Below are positions 50,966 to 62,300 of a stretch of DNA of 64,000 nt, piece after piece. Both the position numbers and the translations under genes were made by a program. This DNA is from Hofstenia miamia (taxonomy: Eukaryota > Xenacoelomorpha > Acoela). Position 1 is the stretch's first letter; every line of letters begins with the position of its first letter. The stretch is taken from NCBI GenBank assembly GCA_004352715.1, contig SCFE01000096.1, positions 1,715,133 to 1,779,132 of the forward strand. The letters are read 5' to 3'. Under the pieces are notes generated by a model. That model ran no database searches. It was not told where the DNA came from and saw only the letters and a list, made by a program, of their open reading frames with translations.

Positions 50966-51230
50966 AGTAGATCAGTGGATTTGGAACTAAGAGGTCCCAG
51001 GTTCAAGCCTCACACCCCCTGATTTATTTTCCACGTTAGTTGGGTGACTAATGATTTAAGTGCTCCCATGCCACTGGAGTGTGTGGCTGGTGACCTTACC
51101 TCCACCCACTTAAGGTGGGTTCACCAGCCAAACAGGTGCATACCCTCGGGTATTGCACTGGGTAACCCCGAAAGGGGAAAAGCCATAACAGGTAAAAAAA
51201 TGCTTGTTTTAAAAAGGAAGTTTCAAATGA
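50966..51230 (+). mobile_element. tRNA-derived SINE
   Basis: A Pol III A box (TAGATCAGTGG) and a B box (GGTTCAAGCC) about 30 bp apart open the element. A non-tRNA body of about 200 bp follows (GACCTTACCTCCACCCACTT, GTGGGTTCACCAGCC, CACTGGGTAACCCCGAAAGG), which is GC-richer than its surroundings. This is the plan of a tRNA-related SINE. I cannot assign its tail family or the partner LINE. Confidence 0.65.
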
Positions 51231-53513
51231 AATTTTATATATTTTGTTAAATAATGGTTTTTATTTATAATTCTGTGCTGTTCACTGATATAAATTTTAA
51301 AGTTTTCAAGACTTGAACCTTACAACAAACAGTAGAGAAGAAACTAAGGGTGCATTATATTCGCTACTTGCATAATTTCGTAAAATTGTTAATAAATCAC
51401 GTAAATTTTCGGTTTATGAATATTTAAAAAAGAAATTCGCGCAAGGTTTTTTTTCAAAATGATAAAAAAAATTTATTTTCTTCAATAAAACAAAAAGATT
51501 CACCATATAAAGTACCAGGCGTTTTGATTTTTGAAAAAAGTTCAAAAAGTCATAACCTTAGCATACATGCTAGACATAGGAGTTATATCAATTTACATCC
51601 ATATTTTTCATCAATTCTAGTCTGTTGAGAGAATCTTAATTTAGGTTTGTACATCTGAAGTCGAAGTAACAGAGCAATCAACATCAACTGTAAATCAGGC
51701 TACTTCATCACGAATTAATTTGGGAAGAGAATACTTCTTTCATGAATGGCAATCAATAGGAAATATCTTAAGTCTTGCTGACATCTTTTCTGATGAAGCA
51801 GAAAATTATGAGAGTGTTGAAATGAATGAAGTGGACAATGAAAACACTGAAGCTAATACTGGTGATATTTCTGATGTAGAATCTGATACTGATATACCAG
51901 TTAATTTGTCAAGTGAACAAATAAGATGGTGCACTCAAATTACACAAATGGTTTATTTAATTATATTAATGGAAAGCTAAATGTTCGAACATGAGAGTAG
52001 TCTTCAGGTGGTCCCCAAATCCGGCTAAAGGTATTCCGGAGCAGCTGCATGAGTTAGCCATTCAAAAGTGCAGTGCTGCCGGTAGCTGAGACTTCTGACA
52101 TGCTCTTAGGTTAGGTTTACGAATGGGTTTTTATCTGTTCTAGCTTTCCCTTCAATCAATTCACTAATAAGAATTGTCATTCATAATTCACTACAGGCTA
52201 ACCCTTTTTAGATCCAAATTCCTACGTTTTAATAATAAGGTTTATTATACATATGAGGTGCCTCAGAGCCCCAATGCTTTGGGAGTTGGCATGTTTGTTT
52301 ATATTATTAACTTATCCAATTGTATATCAATTGTTATTTGACTATCAACAAACGTCCAATTCCTACTTTCTGCTGGCGGCATTGCTTGCTCCATGTACAG
52401 AGGGCTTTCACGTATGATTATAAATATAGGGATATTACATGTAGGGAATTATAACAAGCGAATGCATCATGGTTGCGCTATCATTCTTTATTTATCCAAC
52501 ACTATTAACAAGGGCAATCAACACACTAAATTCATAGGATACAAATCATACATTATCACTGAGAACACTGTCCATGCACTGTGAGGTCTGCTGGCGAACA
52601 CTGTGGTTCCCAAAAAGACTGGAGCTCTTACCAAGTTGGAACTTTCTCTCTCTCTGTTGCATCGATCTGTGTCAGGTTTCGACCCTCTACCGTCACTGAC
52701 TCCCAACCTAAACAGATTGTAAACAAAAATATAATCAGAACTGCTGGCGTAATACTAATACAATTCAATAGGGAGTGATCATGGAATCCCTCAACCCCTT
52801 TGTCTGTAAGAAAAAGGAGATTTGTCTTAGTAATTGTACATATTTCCCTCAAAATATGGGTTGATAAGATTCTACAGTAGACATTTTTCGAAATGCTATC
52901 TTTTCCATTAATTTAATCTGGTAACCAACTGTACAATTCCATTTAATCCAGCTTTCCATTCGTAGCAAGGAGAGGTGTGACTAACAACTTGTTTAGATTG
53001 AAAGCAGCAAGATGTTATCAGGGTCAGAACCTAAAGCAGCTCAAGAGGACCATGGAGTGGAAAAGCATCACCAGTTACTGTGGAGACAATTGTTAGTCAC
53101 AAACAAAGCTCATGGTGTGGAAATGACTTAGTGATTTTGTGTTGTAAATCCCTATTAATTTAGTGTATTGTTTGTTCTTGTTATTACCAATAACTGCAAC
53201 AAATGAAAGTTCACAACCTCTCATCATAAGCTTGTTATTAACCCTACATATAAATAGCCCTACATATAAGTAAATATAACTACATCCTGAATTCATGCAA
53301 ACAATCAATATGGTAGGCAGAAAGAGAATTATGCCTATCAGTCGTAATTAAAGGTCATGAATAAAGCTGTCTAACATGACAGTTGCAATTAAAACATGTA
53401 ATATAGATCGGGGCTCGTAGGCACCCCGTAGGTATAATAAGGCTTCTTGTTATTACACCTAGATAATTTGGATCTAAAAAAGTTAGCCTAAGGTTAGCTA
53501 TCCAGCTATTTAA
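51231..53513. other. Intergenic, mixed repeats
   Basis: There is no gene I can name. An acidic plus-strand frame (about 51660-51980, …SLADIFSDEAENYESVEMNE…) follows an AG acceptor-like TTTAG and could be an exon or transposase N-terminus, but nothing links to it. The stretch 53400-53513 just before LINE copy 2 has a small GC-rich hairpin (GGGCTCGTAGGCACCCC). Confidence 0.4.
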
Positions 53514-53569
53514 TTTAGCTGTTGCAATAAATTCTAATACTTTTAAAATACACAGCTTTCATCGTTAAA

Positions 53570-54577
53570 ATGAAAAACGAAAATATTAGTACCTTGCTTG
53601 ACAAGCTATCAGAAAATATATCACAGACCTACAATTCAAAAGCTGTAATGAAGGTAGGCATGAAAGACGAGATGTTAAATCTCATATCTAGTGTTAAAAA
53701 TGCAATAATTGATGAACTATTACTTCAGCGTGATGATAATAAATCAAAAGGTGATAAGCCTGTGGCATCTAAAATCCCGTCATATTCAGATGTTGCTAAA
53801 AGCACCCTAGACTTACAAACTGTATCAGTTAAATTAAGTAATACTCACCCTGATGTTAATTCTTTGAAGTCATTGGAAAATGACGTTATAAAGAACATCC
53901 CCTTAACCTCAGCACCTCTACACAGTGTTAAATCTACTGCTTCTGGAAAAGCTATATTGCGGTTTCCAAAAACTAAGTCAATCGAACCCGTAATTTTGCA
54001 GTTGAAAAAAGATGGATATACTCCACAGAAAGAATTCAAGTTTCTTCCGATTATATCTATTTCCTATATTCCTAGTATTTACCAAAAACCAGAGAAACAA
54101 AAATTCAGATCTGATTTTGCCATTCAAAATCCTGGAATAATTGAAGAAAATTCAACTTTCTCCCTACTATATTCCTACAAGGTAAAGTCTGGTGATTTCA
54201 TTGCTATTGTACGGGTTGGTACAAAGGAACGCGAAAATATTTTGAAGAGTGCGTTTATTACAATGTGTAATAAAATATGTATTGTTAAAGATGTAGTAAA
54301 GCCACGTCAATGTTCACGTTGCTTACGATTTAATCACATGAAATTGCAATGTAAGGAAACTCAATCCAATTGTTATAAATGCGGAGATAAACATATCTCT
54401 AAAGACTGCAATGCTACTGGTTTGAAATGCTTAAATTGCGAAGCATCTTCAGATGATGAAATTAAAAGCTATTGTAGGACACATGGAAGTATATCTTCAA
54501 AATGTCCAATTCTTAAAGAACAGATACGCAGGCTTGCAGCAAAAATTGATTGGGGAAAGAACCCATCAAATATCTGA
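53570..54577 (+). CDS. LINE ORF1, zinc-knuckle nucleic-acid-binding protein, intact
   Basis: ORF1 has 335 residues from ATG 53570 to TGA 54575-54577. The N-terminal third is polar and helix-rich (likely coiled coil). The middle part (FLPIISISYIPSIYQKPEKQ, STFSLLYSYKVKSGDF) resembles the RNA-binding-like core of Jockey/I-group ORF1 proteins. The C-terminal part has zinc knuckles CSRCLRFNHMKLQC (about residues 246-260, CX2CX4HX4C), CYKCGDKHISKDC (CX2CX3HX4C) and a third, looser Cys/His group (CLNCEAS…YCRTHGSISSKC). Such proteins coat LINE RNA. The stop is TGA followed by CTA G, and the same frame continues open into ORF2. Copy 1 preserves the same junction. Confidence 0.9.
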   Translation: MKNENISTLLDKLSENISQTYNSKAVMKVGMKDEMLNLISSVKNAIIDELLLQRDDNKSKGDKPVASKIPSYSDVAKSTLDLQTVSVKLSNTHPDVNSLKSLENDVIKNIPLTSAPLHSVKSTASGKAILRFPKTKSIEPVILQLKKDGYTPQKEFKFLPIISISYIPSIYQKPEKQKFRSDFAIQNPGIIEENSTFSLLYSYKVKSGDFIAIVRVGTKERENILKSAFITMCNKICIVKDVVKPRQCSRCLRFNHMKLQCKETQSNCYKCGDKHISKDCNATGLKCLNCEASSDDEIKSYCRTHGSISSKCPILKEQIRRLAAKIDWGKNPSNI

Positions 54578-56936
54578 CTAGATAGGTGTGTTTTTCCCAA
54601 GATAATTTTGATTAATGCAATGTCAGTACTATGCTATCTTCCTGGTAGAATAAAAGTAACTACTGCAATTAAAAATTATCTAGATGAGAAGAATATTGAT
54701 GTATGTTTAATTACTGAATCTCATATACGCCCTAATCATCCAGACCACTACATTGCAATAAATGGTTACACACATTATCGCAAGGACAGGAATATATGCA
54801 ATTGCAGAAAAGTCCAATGTGATAAACTCCACAAAGGTGGTGGAGTTCTTGTCTATGTACGTAAATCTTTTAGAAGTGAAATACTAGAAGTGGGTCAAAA
54901 TGAAGCTGAATCACTGTGGATTTTAGTTAACAAATTCTCTAAGAAATTTATTTTTAATGTATCATATCACCCTCCCAAACACCAATTGAAATTGTTAGAA
55001 TTTCTAGCGCAATCATTTACTATGCTGCAGAATAACTACAAGCACACACTGATTGTAATTGGCGGAGATTGGAACAGATTAGATATTAATGAATTTCTTG
55101 ATGAAACTGGGCTTACTCTCCTGAAAAGTCCACCTACAAGAGGAAATGCTAAACTTGACTTGATGTTTACTAGTCATCCGCATCTCATTTGGGATGTAAT
55201 TAGTGAAGATATGCAGATTAATTCTGACCATAAAGCTCTTGTAGTGCTACCATACAAAAGGATATCTAATAATCGTACTAAAGCATTTTTTAGAGATTAT
55301 TCTAGAAAATATCTCATTAATTTTATGGAATTGATGCACTCTGAGGATTTTTCAAAATTTATCATTGGCTCAGATTTTAATTTAAATATCTCGAATTTGG
55401 AATGCCAAATTTTGGAATTCATTCAAATTTCTTTTCCTTTAAAATCTGTATGGATGAGTGAAAGGGATCCTGAATGGATAACTCCAAAGATAAAGCATCT
55501 CCTAAATCAGAAACGAAAATTTAACAAAAAAGGTAGATTTTTGAAGGCGAAAACAGTTGAAGACAGAATCCACAAAATGAAGATCTCAAATATGGAAAGG
55601 ATAGGATCAAAAAATTGGTGGAAAAATGTAGATACGATATCTAACAGGAAATATTCTAGCAATCATATTTGCTTAGATAGTTTTATTGCAGAAGATCTAA
55701 ACATAAATCTAGCTGCGAGATCTCAGCGAGATATTAATTATAAACATAAGAACCCCCCAAGTTTTGATTTGTCATCCTCAGCACCACATATACCTTTAAA
55801 TGTGGTTTCATATCACTTACGAAAATGTAAAAAATCTTCTTGTGGTCCAAATGGTATACCTTTCTGGGTTTATAGAGACTATTGGGATGTACTGTCACCA
55901 ATTTATCATAAACTTTGGAATCAGTCACTTGAAGCGGGAGAATTTCCTGCTTGCTACAAGATAGCAGAATTAGTATTACCTCACTCTCTTCTAGAATATT
56001 TGAGACCATTATTCAAAAGTATTATATTTCTCCTGCAATTGCTGAGAAAGGCGATATCTATCAATTTGCTTACAGGAAAAAATTGTCTACAACTGATTGC
56101 CTTGTAGCATTTCAAAACCAAGTGTGTCAATCATTGGATAAACATTCTGGTGGAATGCATAGTTTGTTGGTAGACTTTACTAAAGCATTTGATACGATTG
56201 ACCAAGAAGCTGCAGCTTCTTGCTATGATTTATTTATGGATCGCAAAGACTTTTGTACAAAGACACTATCTGTAAGCCTAATGAAAGTTCTCTTGGATCT
56301 TCGCAAGGCACAGTTAGTGAGAACAATTGCTTTATTGTAAAATATTCTGATGATTCCACGGCTGGAGTACTTTGTGTCAAGAATCCAAGTGAAAATCAAA
56401 ACTATCTTTAGCAAATGTTGATTATGAAAAAAGAAAATGGGCAACCAATTTTAATCTAAAGATAAATGAAACCAAAACAAAATTGATGCGATTTTCATTT
56501 AGTAATTGTAGCACATGCCTATGTGATACATCTAATGTAAATTATTCATGTGTTGAATATTGCAACATTTTAGGAATTACTTTTCAGACAAACCTAAAAT
56601 TCAAGCATCATTGTGATAAACTAATATCTCGTCTCAATGGTCCTAAATTTATTCTGAAAGACTTAAAATCTAATGGTTACACCATTGAAGAACTAAACAA
56701 AGTATTTGAATCCATTATTTTAAGTAGAATTAGATATGGTATATCAGTACATGTTGTTGATATTGGAGCTATGAAGAGAATAAATAGTTTTCTCACACAA
56801 TGTTTTGCTAAGGGATTTTGTACAAAATTACATGATGCATTTGAAATAAGAAAAGATGAAGATCGCAAACTAGCTATCAAAATACTACTTAATAGACGTC
56901 ATCCTCTGCATAGTTACTTTATGGAGCATGTAAACA
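54578..56936 (+). pseudogene. LINE ORF2: APE endonuclease and reverse transcriptase, frameshifted
   Basis: It is open in the ORF1 frame from the codon after the TGA; first in-frame ATG is 54620. The endonuclease shows LITESHI, GGGVLVYVRKSF, VIGGDWNRLD, RGNAKLDLMF and NSDHKALVV, the catalytic set of APE-type enzymes. RT begins KKSSCGPNGIPFWVYRD and LWNQSLEAGEFPACYKIA. A 55 bp deletion then shifts frame; motif A (LVDFTKAFDTID) follows in another frame, and motif C (YSDD, 56343-56354) after two more deletions. The C-terminal part is open again from 56483 (CNILGITFQTNLKFKHHCDK, LSRIRYGISV). The endonuclease looks intact; RT is dead. Confidence 0.88.
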
Positions 56937-56968
56937 NAAATGTTTAAATGTTTAAATGTTTAAATGGA
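56937..56968. repeat. Single N followed by (TTTAAATG) octamer repeats
   Basis: After the lone N, AAATGTTT/TTTAAATG repeats about three and a half times. Either a genuine microsatellite LINE tail that was mis-joined, or a contig edge. Confidence 0.7.
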
Positions 56969-58156
56969 TATATTTCAATAATTTATTTCTGTTTGTTTTA
57001 GTTACTCATGGAACATGCATTAAATCATTGTTTTAATTGTTACTGAAATTATAAACTCGCGAGTTGATAATCTTCTAACTTTTCGTCAAAACGTATCGAA
57101 TTTGTCATTACCAAGTAAAGCATGCGTTATGAATTTATATATTAATTTCAAGGAATAACACCCAAGCCAATCTACACATTGCAAGAATGATCTTAGACCT
57201 AAATTGGTTAATGTAGCTTTAACGCTACAAATAGTTTACATTTTCCAAAGCCTATTGAAAAATTTTGAAATTTTGGAATATTAACAATTGTTGATGGATG
57301 TGCTCTCATGTAATATGGTAAAAATTTGTTCTAGGGAGTCCTAATCTATTGGTAGCATTTGAAAACAAACTATTCTCTTGATCGAAATTCCTTTTTTAAG
57401 AACTCAGTTTATATATATATATATATATATAGGCAGTTAAGTTTTTGATGCATAAAAATTTTTATATTAATGCTACAATTACTTGCATTCACATGACTTC
57501 TGGCATATAATTGCATTGGCAAAAACTAAAAGTAATTGGACTATCTACAAAAAATATATTCAAATAAAAAATCTTCATGTGGACAGTAATATTGAAGGTC
57601 CCAAACGATGCATTTGTTAAAACATGAACATACAATTATTATACATTATAGATTAAACAACAATCTTATATTGCTCCTCTCTTGAACAGTTTTTAAATAT
57701 GAAACAGATTAGGCAACTCAAATCATGCTCAGTTAATGTGTAACAAAATCATCCTAAATATCAAACTAAGTTATGTCAGTCAGAAATTGTGATTAGTTTT
57801 GCTGCTAAGACATTTTGACTGATATATTGAGAATATAAATAGATTTTTGGTTCTTATCAAAAGCACATGTATATGAAGCTTTTTGAGAAAGGCTTGCTTT
57901 AAGTATTATTTTGAAAAAAGACACTTATTATTCCATAACTCGAGTAATAACTGAATTAATTTCTTAGATTAAATATGTCCTACAAGACCTGCTTCTTTAT
58001 GTTGCAAATTATTAAAATATCAACTATTCTTTTAAGTGGATTTTTGTAAGAAATTCACATTTCCAAAGCAATGAATGTTGAAAATAAATGTAATCAATAT
58101 TACATCATTCAGATAGGAAAACACTATCATTAAATAAATATCGTATTGAAAATTAA
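56969..58156. other. Intergenic, AT-rich
   Basis: No gene is recognised. There is a (TA)n microsatellite at 57411-57431. The AMT 3'UTR should occupy the right end of this stretch; a plain minus-strand AATAAA was not found close to the stop. Confidence 0.4.
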
Positions 58157-59317
58157 CTAGGTTTCTTTGTAGTACTTTTGTGGAACAAAAGGCATTTTGC
58201 AAACCTTAGCATCAAAAGTTTTATTTCTTACTTGAATTTTTACTTCTGAATTGAGCTTGCTAAATGACTTAGAAACGTATGCCATAGCGATATTTTCCTT
58301 CAAAGTTGGAGATGGACACCCACTTGAAATAGTGCCAATTTTGTTTCCATCTAAATCATTTACAAGGGCGCCAGATCGGGCAGGTGCACTTTGTATTTTT
58401 AAACCAACACGTTTCCGTGTAACACCCTCGCTGAGTTCTTTTTTCACGATTTCTGATCCAATGAAATTTCCCGAAACACGCCTTGATTTAGGAACAACCC
58501 ATGCTAAATTGGCCTCCATTAACGTAGTTGTTTCATCTATGTCGTTTCCATATAAGCACAGACCAGCTTCTAAACGCAGCGTATCTCGTGCTCCCAGTCC
58601 TGACAATTCAACACTCTTATGCTTTAAGAGTTTTTGTGTCAGATCCAAAACCGTTGAATTTGGAACACTTAGTTCAAATCCATCTTCTCCAGTGTATCCA
58701 CATCGTGTAACACGACCAAATCCTTGGAACTCCTGCGATGTCATGAAAGGCATTTTAGTGACATTTAATGATAAGGTCTGGGAGAGTGCTTCTGCAGACG
58801 CTGGCCCTTGAACTGCTATTATAGAAAGAGGAAGTTTTTCAATGCTCACATCAAATTGAGAAGCGAAGCTAAAAAAGTGATTGATATCCCTTTCTGCACG
58901 AGAAGCATTACTGACAAGATATAGGTGATCATTAGATATTTTAGTAATTATGAGGTCATCAATGATTGTTGACTTCTCAGTTAACAGTAAGGAGTAACAA
59001 GAATTTCCTGGTTTCATTGAGGCTACGTCTGACGGGGTTAGTAGTTCAATGAATTCGACTGCATTTTTACCTTTTACTGACACCTGCAGCATGTGTGATA
59101 CATCGAATATTGAAGCATTGGTGCGAGTGTGCAAATGAGAGTCAATGATACCTTTAGTCGAATATTGAACTGGCATAGCGTACCCTGCGAACGGTACCAT
59201 TTTCCCGCCATTTTCTATGTGGAAATCATACAAAGCTGTTCTCAAAAGATTGCTAGTGTTACATGCAGTGCGATTAGCATAGTAGCAGAAGCGAGCTAAG
59301 CACTGAAGTTTTCTCAT
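58157..59317 (-). CDS. AMT: AMT, mitochondrial aminomethyltransferase (glycine cleavage T protein)
   Basis: AMT transfers the methylene group from the H-protein-bound aminomethyl arm to tetrahydrofolate, releasing ammonia, in the mitochondrial glycine cleavage system. The gene is one uninterrupted frame of 386 residues (human about 403). An N-terminal basic stretch free of acidic residues (MRKLQCLARFCYYANRTACN) fits a mitochondrial presequence. Family landmarks: LYDFHIENGGKMVPFAGYAM, IFDVSHM, IIDDLI at 118-123 (holding the catalytic Asp), VQGP, RCGYTGEDGFELSVP at 205-219, ARDTLRLEAGLCLYGNDIDE, GTISSGCPSP and the C-terminal KMPFVP. No stops or shifts, so it should be functional. The start is the only ATG before the presequence. 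The lack of introns is notable beside the intron-rich ARMH3. Confidence 0.96.
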   Translation of the reverse strand: MRKLQCLARFCYYANRTACNTSNLLRTALYDFHIENGGKMVPFAGYAMPVQYSTKGIIDSHLHTRTNASIFDVSHMLQVSVKGKNAVEFIELLTPSDVASMKPGNSCYSLLLTEKSTIIDDLIITKISNDHLYLVSNASRAERDINHFFSFASQFDVSIEKLPLSIIAVQGPASAEALSQTLSLNVTKMPFMTSQEFQGFGRVTRCGYTGEDGFELSVPNSTVLDLTQKLLKHKSVELSGLGARDTLRLEAGLCLYGNDIDETTTLMEANLAWVVPKSRRVSGNFIGSEIVKKELSEGVTRKRVGLKIQSAPARSGALVNDLDGNKIGTISSGCPSPTLKENIAMAYVSKSFSKLNSEVKIQVRNKTFDAKVCKMPFVPQKYYKET

Positions 59318-62300
59318 GCTCTGTAACCTTATCGTTTGGTTAACTTATCAGTTATGTTATGAATTCTGCTCATTCCAATTATCTACTTAGTGATCGGTGA
59401 TAGTTTAAATAGCTAAACAAGTAGTTAAAACTTGTAAACTAGTTTGTTAATGTTTCATTTGAAAATCGCTAGTATTGTTTTCAAATACGCATATTGCCTA
59501 GTAACCAACGCATTATTACATTGGCATTTAATCTTCGATAATACATGTAAGAGGTATGTTGACTCAGTGACATTAAGATATAAGTAGCTAAAGTTGTGCT
59601 CACTTTTGATCCACTTAATATTCCTGCTTAACTGAATTTATAAGCATTAAGCTTTCTGAGAACAACTATTAATTAAATCCCAACATTATTGTAAATTATG
59701 ATTAGCAGCTGATTTAACTGGTATCTCAAAATAAATTTATTGAGAGACAGTAATATTTTAAGGTTTCTCTTCCTTATAAGGAAAGTAAAATACTACATTT
59801 GCTTTATTTTTCGAAGTAATTATTAAGTGCCAGTGATAACGAAGGACATCATTTCAGGCGCAGATCCAGGATTAAAAACGGGAGTGGGTGACTATTGAAC
59901 TTAACCCTCTTTCTAAGGACGTATTTTTATGGAAAAAATGGATTTTTCCACATTTTTGAAGAAAGTTATCCAAGTCTGTTAAATATTGACGGCCTTTTGC
60001 ATGGACGCATCCATACAATTGGGAAGATTTGTGCTAAAGCTTATGCTGTGCCTGAAGTACACGCAAATAAAAATTTAGTTTAAATGAGAAATTCGATTTT
60101 GTAAAAAATAAGCTTATTCACAATTTATCCATACCTAGTGTTCAGATAGGAGGCTGAAATATTTTGCTTTCTGAAGAAAAACTGTGAGCCCTGTTCAGAG
60201 TTTGTCCCGCCTGGCGAGGAGATAGGCAGGTTGTGAATTTAAGTCAAACAAAAAAGAGAAGGCAATTCTCTATCTTGTGGTGCTTTCAGATTTTAAATAG
60301 TTATAAGCGTTTATAAATTATTTCCGAAGCCATAACAGATGTTGAAAAGTTCCCAGTAGAATTAGGATTAAAAATTTTTATATACATATTTAGCTATTTC
60401 TTATTTTTAACCTGCTAAGTTCCATTGGTTAATACTCAAGACAATTTCTAATTTTTTTCTAATATGTGTCTCAAATCATCCATTTTTAAAACTACGAAGT
60501 GAACTTTTACTGTACTATGCTGAAAAAAATGTTTAACCTGTCACCTAGAGGGGATGATGGCTCCACACTAGAGCAAAAAGAAAAAAAGTTTTTTCTACAA
60601 GTTATGAAATGCATATTAACCTTAAACAGCCTAGAATCCGTTTTAAAGGACAAAACGTTTTTCCACATTTACAAAGTAATTTCTCCAAACCTATTTCCAA
60701 ATTTAAAAATCTTGGGGCATGGTAGGTCTATTGAGGAACATACATTAATGCAATGTTGAAATTTTTTTAAAGCAAATTGCCGTGGCAGAGATCGTTGAAT
60801 AGATTAACAAGTTTTCTTAGAAATTTTCGAATTTTTGAAGAAGATTTAAATTTTCTCCATGCTTAGTGTTAATGTATTTAGAAGGTTTTAAGCTCATATA
60901 GGCAACATAGAACTTTGACTGTCTCTTGATATGCGCAAAGATATTCCAAACCCATTGAGGCGTGTCAGGCTTCGATGGGGCAAACGCAGCGCGCAGATTT
61001 AGAACAAAAAAGAACTCTCCTCTATCACGTGGTGCTTTCAGATTGAGTACAGCTTTAATAGTTTTTGATCTATAAGTGCTTAAATATTTTTTTACAGTAT
61101 CATGAATTTTTTTTAAAATCACTAGGGTGTTTAAGGTTAAATTGAAATTGCAAATCTAAAATGTTCTGTAACTAATGTAAATAAATTTTGTACTACTTGA
61201 ATTTTGAACGCAGGATCTTTGAACGCGAAATTGTAAGTGCAAGAAAGGCTTGTGAAGTGTGAGATATATTGCACATTTGTCGAAATACAGTTAACATAAT
61301 ATTGAGTGCTTGCGGCCGATATAAAGCCCAAGGCAATGTCAGTGGCGTAAAAGAAAAATTTTTTGGATCGTTGCTTGTTTGAGCGAATTATTTTTTATAT
61401 TTTAAATGTGCCTGTATTGGTCTCGAGCATAAGCTTATTTTTAACCCTTTTGGTGAAATTATTTCTTAATGAAAAACGTATTTAAAATTTAAATAAATTG
61501 GTTTGCCCTCTGTTCATTCATTGTGTACACAAATGTCATTTAAAATTAAAAATTTATTAAAAAAAATTAAAGAAAACTAATTTTTATTAATTATTTACTG
61601 AATTTTTATAGATTGCCAGGTTTTGTTGATAAAAATTAATTTTCAATTAAAGAAAATTAATAAAATTTCCATTTTAAATTCATCAACTGTTTTATTGAAA
61701 ATTTACCAAAGAAAATTGATAAAAAATTAATTTTTTTAATCTACTGTTTTCAATTTGAAGGTGGCAATTGCTATATAAACTAAATATTTTTTTGCACGAA
61801 AGAGACAAAAATCAAGCTTTTATATAATTCAGACCCAATGTAGTCGTTTTTGCGTACATTTTTCATAATATATATCATACAATATGCTGTAAGAATGATT
61901 TATTCATGATTATTTCGCTAAAATCAATTTGATTACTCAGTATTGTTAATTAGAAAAGGCAATGTTATCCTATGGCTAATAACAATGAAAATGCTATGTA
62001 CAAAACATTAAAGAAAATTTTGTTTTCGCAGATATCTCACCTTGTTGCTAATGTATATATAGTAACAGAATTCCATGTTTCTGCAGTGTTTTATTCATTC
62101 CACGGTTTCTAAATTGGAATCGTGTTGTTGTAACAGATAATATACATAGTTGTTGTTCAAACCTTGCATTTGAACTGTTATTTCAAATTTAATACCTCTA
62201 TGTAATTATTAAATTTGATACTATTAAAGTTTATCAAAGTTTTATTAATATTTTACTAAATTTATATTTATAGTTTTGTGGAAATTCTTTTAAATGAAGT

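Larger units (their letters stand above)
53514..56936 (+). mobile_element. APE-type LINE, younger copy (copy 2)
   Basis: It starts at the same base as copy 1 at 34908 (TTTAGCTGTTGCAATAAATT) and runs to a lone N at 56937. ORF1 is intact. ORF2 is in frame across a TGA and is intact through the endonuclease and the first part of RT; it then breaks through three internal deletions relative to copy 1 (55 bp at about 55966, and two near 56240 and 56316). CpG sites are largely retained, so it is the younger copy. ORF1 with three zinc knuckles plus an APE endonuclease and RT fits the CR1/Jockey/I side of non-LTR elements; the exact clade is undecided. The 3' end is lost at the N. Confidence 0.92.

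Noticed and set aside
52500-52860. Overlapping short frames and a B-box-like GGGTCGAAACC on the minus strand
   Set aside because: No A box at the right distance and no repeat partner in the window; not enough for a second SINE.
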